Shown piece by piece: positions 57,333 to 64,000 of a DNA stretch of 64,000 bases. Every line of letters begins with the position of its first letter. Position 1 is the first letter of the stretch. The stretch is from the NCBI RefSeq assembly GCF_003369565.1, contig NZ_PIOD01000016.1, forward strand, positions 275,062 through 339,061, in the 5' to 3' direction. The notes beneath the pieces were generated by a model. The model saw nothing but the letters and a program-made list of their open reading frames with translations, was not told where the DNA came from and did not search any database. Source of the stretch: Oceanobacillus chungangensis (GTDB lineage Bacteria; Bacillota; Bacilli; Bacillales; Amphibacillaceae). The position numbers and the translations under genes were made by a program.

Positions 57333-58255
57333 TGAAGGGAAGAAGTAATTCCATGTCAAAAAAATTACTCTTAGGTATTATTATCGTCCTTCTAATCACC
57401 AATATTGCTACATTACTATTTTGGAACCAAGATGAGAAGATTGTTCTTAACGATAATAACGGAAAAGAAGTTGAAAAAAAAGGTGACGTAGCTAAAGTTG
57501 GCGGAGAAAAGATTACCTATAAAGAGTGGATAAATGCCTTAACTAGTAATTTTGGCGAAAACCAATTAAAGAAAATGATTGATCGCTCTGTAGTTGAACA
57601 GTTGGCGAAGGAAAATAATATCGTAGTCGATGAAAAGGTTATTGAGCGCGAACTGGCATTTTTGTCATCGATGCAAGGTGTTCTAGCAGAGGAAGAAATA
57701 GCAGCAAATGAAGAAAAATGGAAACAAGACATTATGTATCGTTACCAATTGGAACAATTACTGACAATGGATATTGATATTCCAAAAGAGTCTATCAAAG
57801 CTCATTACGATGAATATAAAAACCAATATAATTTCTTGGCATCCATGCAAGTATCTCATATAATCGTGGACAATTTTGATACTGCTGAAAAGGTGAAAAA
57901 GGAATTGGATCAAGGTGCGGCCTTTCCTTTATTAGCACAGGAATATTCCGGTGATGAAGAATCGAGAAATGATGGAGGATACCTTGGGTTCATCACAACA
58001 TCAAGTCAATTTTTCCCTTCCGGCTATGAGGAAGTAGCAAAAGAAATGAAGGAAGGTACTTACAGTGAGCCGTTCCAAGTGGATACTGGCGTAGCTATTA
58101 TTTATCTGCACCGGAAACTCCCTAGTGTTACGTTTACTTATGATGAAATTAAGCCGTACGTTAAGAGTGAGCTTGCACTACAGCAATCACAACAATCCCT
58201 TTCTGTTGACTCTTTATGGGATAACCTGGAGATTGAATGGATATACGAAGATTGA
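57332..58255 (+). CDS. yacD: PrsA-like peptidyl-prolyl isomerase (YacD)
   Basis: 307-residue membrane-anchored extracytoplasmic PpiC-type foldase. A single N-terminal helix (LLLGIIIVLLITNIATLLFW, residues 11-30) lacks a lipobox cysteine, so it is an anchor rather than a lipoprotein signal. The SurA-like N domain (RSVVEQLAKENNIVVDE) and the parvulin domain (VSHIIVDNFDTAEKVKKEL, DGGYLGFI, near 170-265) follow. ATG 57332 is coupled to the hslO stop; ATG 57353 behind AAGGGAAGAAG is an equally reasonable start. Confidence 0.9.
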   Translation: MKGRSNSMSKKLLLGIIIVLLITNIATLLFWNQDEKIVLNDNNGKEVEKKGDVAKVGGEKITYKEWINALTSNFGENQLKKMIDRSVVEQLAKENNIVVDEKVIERELAFLSSMQGVLAEEEIAANEEKWKQDIMYRYQLEQLLTMDIDIPKESIKAHYDEYKNQYNFLASMQVSHIIVDNFDTAEKVKKELDQGAAFPLLAQEYSGDEESRNDGGYLGFITTSSQFFPSGYEEVAKEMKEGTYSEPFQVDTGVAIIYLHRKLPSVTFTYDEIKPYVKSELALQQSQQSLSVDSLWDNLEIEWIYED

Positions 58256-58264
58256 AATAAACTG

Positions 58265-58313
58265 AAGCATGATAGGTGTAGTGATGAATAGACTATACCT
58301 ATCATGCTTTTTC
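58265..58313 (+). terminator. Terminator of yacD
   Basis: A 17-bp stem with one G-U pair (58265-58281 against 58293-58309) and TTTTT. Confidence 0.93.
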
Positions 58314-58428
58314 TATAAGAGGGTATAATTGTTTTTTTTACAATTCTTGAGTAAAGTCTCAATGCTAATTTTGATTTCCTAATCTCAGTACACCGCTATA
58401 CAGGTACGTATACTAATAGTCTTAAATC

Positions 58429-58457
58429 TTGACAATTGTTTGGAAAGACTATAAATT
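58429..58457 (+). promoter_or_regulatory. Probable promoter of cysK
   Basis: TTGACA at 58429-58434 with TAAATT at 17 nt or TATAAA at 15 nt spacing. A CymR site is known for B. subtilis cysK, but I cannot identify one firmly here. Confidence 0.45.
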
Positions 58458-58493
58458 AATCGTATATAAATACTAGGATTTGGAGGGGATTGT

Positions 58494-59426
58494 ATGAGAG
58501 TTTCATATTCAATTGTAGGATTAATAGGTGAAACACCAATCGTTAAACTGAATAATCTTACGGATGAAAATAGTGCAGATGTATATGCAAAATTAGAGTT
58601 TTTTAACCCTGGAAGTTCTGTGAAGGATCGAATTGCCATGGCGATGATTGAAGCAGCTGAAGAAGAAGGAATATTAAAAACAGGAGATACAATCATTGAG
58701 CCGACAAGTGGAAACACAGGGATTGGACTAGCGATGGTTGCTGCGGCGAAGGGATATAAAGCTGTACTCGTCATGCCTGATACAATGAGTAAAGAGCGTC
58801 GAAATCTTCTTCGTGCATATGGTGCTGAGCTTGTATTAACTCCAGGTGCGGACGGAATGAAAGGTGCAATTGCGAAAGCGGAAGCATTGAAAAATGAAAA
58901 TGGCTATTTTATGCCGCAACAATTCGAAAACGAGGCAAATGTAGAAGTACATGCTCGTACAACCGGTAAAGAAATTGTCGAACAGATGAAGGAAGGTTTA
59001 GATGCATTTGTTTCTGGTATTGGAACCGGCGGAACAATAACAGGTGCAGGTAAAGTGCTTAAAGAACATTTTGACGGAATCAAGCTCTATGCAGTAGAAC
59101 CTTCAGCTTCACCGGTTTTATCGGGCGGTTCTCCTAGCCCACATAAGATTCAAGGAATCGGCGCAGGGTTTGTGCCTAAAATTCTAGATACAAACATTTA
59201 CGATCAAGTCATTACAATTGAAAATGACGAAGCATTTGAGGCATCAAGAAAAGTTGCGACAACAAATGGAATTCTAGGTGGAATTTCATCAGGTGCAGCA
59301 ATTGCTGCAGCAGTGAAGGTTGCAAAACAATTAGGAAAAGGGAAGAAGGTATTAGCGATTCTTCCAGATAACGGAGAAAGATACTTATCAACCGCATTAT
59401 ATCAATTTGATGAGGATAACGAGTAA
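58494..59426 (+). CDS. cysK: Cysteine synthase A
   Basis: 310-residue PLP enzyme making cysteine from O-acetylserine and sulfide. The cofactor lysine is Lys44 in [11 protein letters not shown], the substrate loop is [11 protein letters not shown], and the phosphate-binding loop is [19 protein letters not shown] precedes ATG 58494. In B. subtilis the pabB-pabA-pabC genes follow before folP; here the next 548 bp are non-coding. Confidence 0.97.
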   Translation: MRVSYSIVGLIGETPIVKLNNLTDENSADVYAKLEFFNPGSSVKDRIAMAMIEAAEEEGILKTGDTIIEPTSGNTGIGLAMVAAAKGYKAVLVMPDTMSKERRNLLRAYGAELVLTPGADGMKGAIAKAEALKNENGYFMPQQFENEANVEVHARTTGKEIVEQMKEGLDAFVSGIGTGGTITGAGKVLKEHFDGIKLYAVEPSASPVLSGGSPSPHKIQGIGAGFVPKILDTNIYDQVITIENDEAFEASRKVATTNGILGGISSGAAIAAAVKVAKQLGKGKKVLAILPDNGERYLSTALYQFDEDNE

Positions 59427-59432
59427 TAAGAG

Positions 59433-59467
59433 AAAGGGTTAGCATCGATGAGGTGCTAACCCTTTTT
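59433..59467 (+). terminator. Terminator of cysK
   Basis: AAAGGGTTAGCA/TGCTAACCCTTT stem, 9-nt loop and T run. Confidence 0.93.
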
Positions 59468-59651
59468 CCGCTATATAGATAAACTGCGGACTAATTAGGG
59501 TAAAAGATAATTTTCGCTGTGGACAATCACACATCCGGAAGGCTCAAGCTGATCCTGCAAGAGTATTCTATCCTTCACTACAATCAACTACATTAAGAGA
59601 GGTAATGCCGTGCAGTATATTAAGAAAGTGCCAAAAATAACAACCGCACAA
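59468..59651. other. cysK-folP gap, left part
   Basis: No gene or hairpin recognised. No remnant of pabB, pabA or pabC is visible in either strand. Confidence 0.5.
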
Positions 59652-59840
59652 TCCTAGCGGAAGAAATACACGGAGACTCCTCGAAAATAAAGCTCAATTT
59701 GTCTGATTGCGATGTAACGCTTCCGAAGCGTTCCTTGTCCTGCGGTAAGAAGAGCCTAGTGAGACTACGAAGCGCGATAGCGCGAGTTGGCTCACCAGCT
59801 CCCCTAAGGTGCGCGTAGTGTATTTCTGGAGCGGCTCGCC
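59652..59840 (+). repeat. Intergenic repeat family B, copy 3 (expanded)
   Basis: Left end ATCCTAGCGGAAGAAATACA with CGGAGACTCC, right end GCGTAGTGTATTTCTGGAGC. About 110 bp of extra sequence lies inside, including palindromes AACGCTTCCGAAGCGTT and GAAGCGCGATAGCGC. Confidence 0.7.
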
Positions 59841-59974
59841 TGTGACTTTACCCATCTAAAATCGGTTATAAGTTGAACTAGTGGTTGAGGATAAATCACG
59901 ACTGGATGAAGCTTCCTCATCTATGGTACGATAGAAAAAGATATTGACGGAAGAAGGAAAGGTAGGATAGGTAG

Positions 59975-60820
59975 ATGATACTAAAAACAGCAAATCATAC
60001 ACTTGATTTAACGAAACGTACCCATATAATGGGTATTTTAAATGTTACCCCTGACTCATTCTCTGATGGGGGAAGCTATACAACAATCGATAAAGCAGTA
60101 GCGCAAGCAGAGCTGATGGTTGAGCAAGGGGCTGATATTATTGATATTGGTGGTGAATCAACAAGACCGGGACACCGACCTGTAGATGCCGAAGAAGAGA
60201 CCCGGCGTGTCGTGCCGATTATTGAAGCGGTGAAGAAAAGAATTGACATTCCAATTTCCATCGATACGTTTAAAGCGGAGACTGCAAGACATGCCGTCGA
60301 AGCTGGTGCCGATATTATAAACGATATTTGGGGAGCTAAGCTGGAACCAGCGATTGCAGAAGCTGCGGCAAAATACGATGTGCCAATTATTTTAATGCAT
60401 AACCGAACGAATGAAAACTATACATCGCTTATTGCTGATATGAAAAGCGACTTGCAGGAGAGTATTGATATTGCAATTCATGCAGGTGTACCTAAGGAAA
60501 ACATAATCCTTGATCCTGGTGTCGGGTTTGCGAAATCGGCAGAAGAAAACTTAGTTGTTATGAATAACCTGGAACAATTTGTAGCGATGGGTTACCCGTT
60601 TTTATTAGCAACTTCACGGAAACGTTTCATTGGGCATGTTTTGGATCTGCCACCGCAAGAAAGAGATAATGGAACAGGGGCAACGACATGTCTGGGAATT
60701 GTTAAAGGAGCACATATTGTCCGGGTTCACAATGTAAAAGTGAATAAGGAGTTAGCAACGATGATGGATGCGATGTTAGGTAAGGGGGGCGTTCATATTG
60801 GACAAAATATTACTGAATAA
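59975..60820 (+). CDS. folP: Dihydropteroate synthase
   Basis: 281-residue folate enzyme (sul) joining p-aminobenzoate to the pterin pyrophosphate, the sulfonamide target. Signature blocks are MGILNVTPDSFSDGGSYTT, DIIDIGGESTRPGH, ILDPGVGFAKSAEEN, and SRKRFIGHVL. The ribosome site (AGGTAGGATAGG) is moderate. It overlaps folB by 23 nt in a folP-folB-folK operon. Confidence 0.96.
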   Translation: MILKTANHTLDLTKRTHIMGILNVTPDSFSDGGSYTTIDKAVAQAELMVEQGADIIDIGGESTRPGHRPVDAEEETRRVVPIIEAVKKRIDIPISIDTFKAETARHAVEAGADIINDIWGAKLEPAIAEAAAKYDVPIILMHNRTNENYTSLIADMKSDLQESIDIAIHAGVPKENIILDPGVGFAKSAEENLVVMNNLEQFVAMGYPFLLATSRKRFIGHVLDLPPQERDNGTGATTCLGIVKGAHIVRVHNVKVNKELATMMDAMLGKGGVHIGQNITE

Positions 60821-61163
60821 CATGCAATTTTACGGTTTTCACGGGTTACTGCCAGAGGAAAACCGATTAGGGCAACGATTTAATGTTGATGTTGAGCTTT
60901 TCCTAGATCTAAAAAACGCAGGACAATCAGATAATATGAATGACTCTGTTCATTATGGTGAGGTGTATGAACAGGTCAAGCGTATTGTAGAAGGCAGTGC
61001 AATGAATTTAATCGAGGCGGTAGCGGAGCGTATTGCCGCCGAGCTTTTATCGTCATTTGTTCTATTAAGCGCATGCAGAGTTAAAGTGGTAAAACCAAAC
61101 CCACCAATTGTCGGTCATTATGAGTCAGTTGCGGTAGAAATATATAGGGAGAAGACAATATGA
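60798..61163 (+). CDS. folB: Dihydroneopterin aldolase
   Basis: 121-residue enzyme cleaving dihydroneopterin to 6-hydroxymethyl-dihydropterin. Family blocks are FYGFHGLLPEENRLGQRFNVD, DSVHYGEVYE and VKVVKPNPPIVGHYESVAVE. The start is TTG 60798, seven bases after AAGGGGGGC; no ATG in a better place exists. It overlaps folK by 4 nt. Confidence 0.95.
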   Translation: MDKILLNNMQFYGFHGLLPEENRLGQRFNVDVELFLDLKNAGQSDNMNDSVHYGEVYEQVKRIVEGSAMNLIEAVAERIAAELLSSFVLLSACRVKVVKPNPPIVGHYESVAVEIYREKTI

Positions 61164-61654
61164 ATCAGGCATACTTAGCATTAGGAACCAATATTGAACC
61201 AAGGCTTGATTATCTCCAAGAAGCCTTGCTAGCATTAGAAGACCATGAGGCAATTGCGATTAAGCAAAAATCATCGATCTATGAAACAGCACCAGTAGGG
61301 TACACCAATCAAGCCGATTTTTTAAATATGGTCATTGAAGTGGAAACAACTTTACATTCAATGGAATTATTGGGGTACTGCCAACAAGTCGAGTTAGATT
61401 TGGGACGGAAAAGAGACATTCGATTTGGTCCACGAACAATAGACCTTGACATTTTGACCTATAATCAAGAGAATAGTAAAATAGAAAGATTGATTATTCC
61501 TCATCCTCGTATGCATGAGCGGGCATTTGTACTCGTACCTTTACAGGAAATTGCAGCTGACTATCTTATCCCTGTCTGGAATAAACGTCCACAGGATTTG
61601 ATTAATACACTTCCTAAAGCAGATGTAAAGGATGTACGAAAAATAGAGGAATAA
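61160..61654 (+). CDS. folK: 2-amino-4-hydroxy-6-hydroxymethyldihydropteridine pyrophosphokinase
   Basis: 164-residue kinase that activates the pterin for FolP. AYLALGTNIEPR, NQADFLNMVIEV, RDIRFGPRTIDLDIL and IPHPRMHERAFVLVPL are all present. ATGA overlap with folB gives tight coupling. In B. subtilis yazB and dusB follow; here a 240-bp non-coding gap leads straight to lysS. Confidence 0.96.
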   Translation: MNQAYLALGTNIEPRLDYLQEALLALEDHEAIAIKQKSSIYETAPVGYTNQADFLNMVIEVETTLHSMELLGYCQQVELDLGRKRDIRFGPRTIDLDILTYNQENSKIERLIIPHPRMHERAFVLVPLQEIAADYLIPVWNKRPQDLINTLPKADVKDVRKIEE

Positions 61655-61693
61655 ACTAACGTTTTAGCTTATCGTGCCGTTTTTGCTGCATAA

Positions 61694-61735
61694 AGTGCAA
61701 CTGAGGCTGTCACCTAAATGGTTGATAGCAACTAA
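61694..61735 (+). repeat. Imperfect hairpin after folK, related to 51335
   Basis: AGTGCAACTGAGGCTGTCACC resembles the left arm of the hairpin at 51331. CTGTCA can pair with TGATAG downstream (one G-U). A T run occurs near 61741-61753, so it may be the folK terminator. Confidence 0.4.
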
Positions 61736-61873
61736 GATTTTACTGTTTTTTTGTACATAGGCTCCGTCCATTGCTTCATTAACAGTGGACTGCGACATTG
61801 GACGAAGTTTCGTAAATACAACAAGATAGGCTAATACATGAAAGAATGTTAAGTTTCTTATATACTTATATAA

Positions 61874-63379
<1,506 letters not shown>

Positions 63380-63404
63380 TAGATGCGTTAGTAAAGAGCA
63401 AATG

Positions 63405-63453
63405 ACTCTAGAACGAGGATTCAATCAGCTGAATCCCATTCTAGAGTTTTTTT
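63405..63453 (+). terminator. Terminator of lysS
   Basis: ACTCTAGAA pairs TTCTAGAGT with inner GGATTCA/TGAATCC, then seven T residues. Confidence 0.93.
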
Positions 63454-63749
63454 GTGAAAAATAGGGTAACCAGCCGTGTTTAATAAAGGAAACAGAAAGT
63501 GAACAATTTAAAAGCGATTTTATGTTTTTATTAATCGTAAACAGGGTACTCTATATAGTACTTAGTGATTATTATTAAACCGAATAATAGTTATAGGATA
63601 GAATAAGGCCATTTTAAGGTAGGGTTTTATGCTGAGAATATAGGTGAATAACTAGCGTTGAGACTATATATACCAACGGTTTAATGAGACATATAAATTA
63701 TCGAAATAAATGGAATATAAGTTTCTGGTGAATTGCTATAAAAATTCAC
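63454..63749. other. lysS-rrn intergenic stretch
   Basis: A/T-rich, with no supported gene, repeat or hairpin. Confidence 0.5.
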
Positions 63750-63778
63750 TTGCATTTTAAAAATAAACGTGGTAAATT
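63750..63778 (+). promoter_or_regulatory. Possible rrn promoter P1
   Basis: TTGCAT, 17 nt, TAAATT, about 105 bp upstream of P2, the usual tandem spacing of Bacillus rrn promoters. Confidence 0.5.
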
Positions 63779-63855
63779 AATAAACGTTGCTTCTACAAAA
63801 GGCGACAAGCTCATAATAGAAGAAAACATGTTTGTAAAGAAAACTTTAAAAAACA

Positions 63856-63884
63856 GTTGACTTCAACTATGAAGTGTGTTACAT
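63856..63884 (+). promoter_or_regulatory. rrn promoter P2
   Basis: TTGACT, 17 nt, TACATT followed by AATAAAG and the rRNA leader. Confidence 0.85.
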
Positions 63885-64000
63885 TAATAAAGTCGCTGAT
63901 TTACGAAGCGGCAATAACATTTGCTCTTTGAAAACTGAACAAAACAACCAGTATGTCAACGAAAAGAAACTTGTTTTCTTTTCAAAAACAAGAAGGTAAC
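63885..64000 (+). other. Leader of a 16S-23S-5S rRNA operon
   Basis: TGCTCTTTGAAAACTGAACA at 63921-63940 is the typical Bacillus rrn leader with the boxA-like antitermination region. The 16S gene itself should begin just after base 64000 and is not in the window. Confidence 0.85.

Overview
This is a low-GC Firmicute chromosome segment. Gene content and order match the origin-proximal region of spore-forming Bacillaceae: the Bacillus subtilis block yaaH-yaaI-yaaJ(tadA)-scr-dnaX ... lysS-rrn is recognisable almost gene by gene. Sporulation genes (bofA, csfB, yabG, sspF, spoVG, spoVT, yabP, yabQ, spoIIE, fin) show an endospore former. Dense families of GC-rich intergenic repeats suggest the Oceanobacillus/Virgibacillus side of the family; that placement is an inference.

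Layout. 1-3230: a mixed block with the 3' end of acsA, a papain-like amidase, a DUF4870 membrane protein, a small unknown gene and a DJ-1/PfpI protein. 3469-6381: spore glycosidase yaaH, yaaI, tadA and the SRP RNA. 6778-18431: replication and processing genes (dnaX, yaaK, recR, tmk, darA, holB, ricT, yabA, trmN6, yazA, rsmI) with the sporulation regulators bofA and csfB. 18681-26976: abrB against metG, then tatD-like yabD, yabE, rnmV, rsmA and yabG. 27161-34291: veg, sspF, an inserted XRE-regulator/membrane-protein pair, ispE, purR, spoVG, glmU, prs and ctc. 34668-45925: pth, fin, mfd, spoVT, yabM, yabN, rqcP, yabP, yabQ, divIC and yabR. 46172-51172: an inverted tRNA-Met, spoIIE, yabS and yabT. 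51407-63379: tilS, hpt, ftsH, coaX, hslO, yacD, cysK, folP, folB, folK and lysS. 63750-64000: promoters and leader of an rRNA operon whose 16S gene lies just outside.

Most genes are core housekeeping. Compared with B. subtilis, the purR-spoVG interval lacks yabJ, the cysK-folP interval lacks pabB/pabA/pabC, the folK-lysS interval lacks yazB and dusB, and xpaC/yaaN are absent between csfB and tmk. Several promoters are readable with their expected sigma classes: sigma-B for ctc, sigma-H for spoVG, sigma-K for yabG, and a Spo0A box with 21-bp hexamer spacing at spoIIE.

I found no clearly new protein system. The most unusual content is non-coding. An intergenic repeat superfamily ranges from about 47 to 280 bp. 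Its copies share a hairpin architecture with compensatory base changes, and two copies carry adjacent hairpins with RUCCU loops. A second MITE-like family is also present. Other items worth checking are a 21-bp-periodic operator array in front of the XRE regulator, and a hairpin that buries the yabP ribosome binding site.
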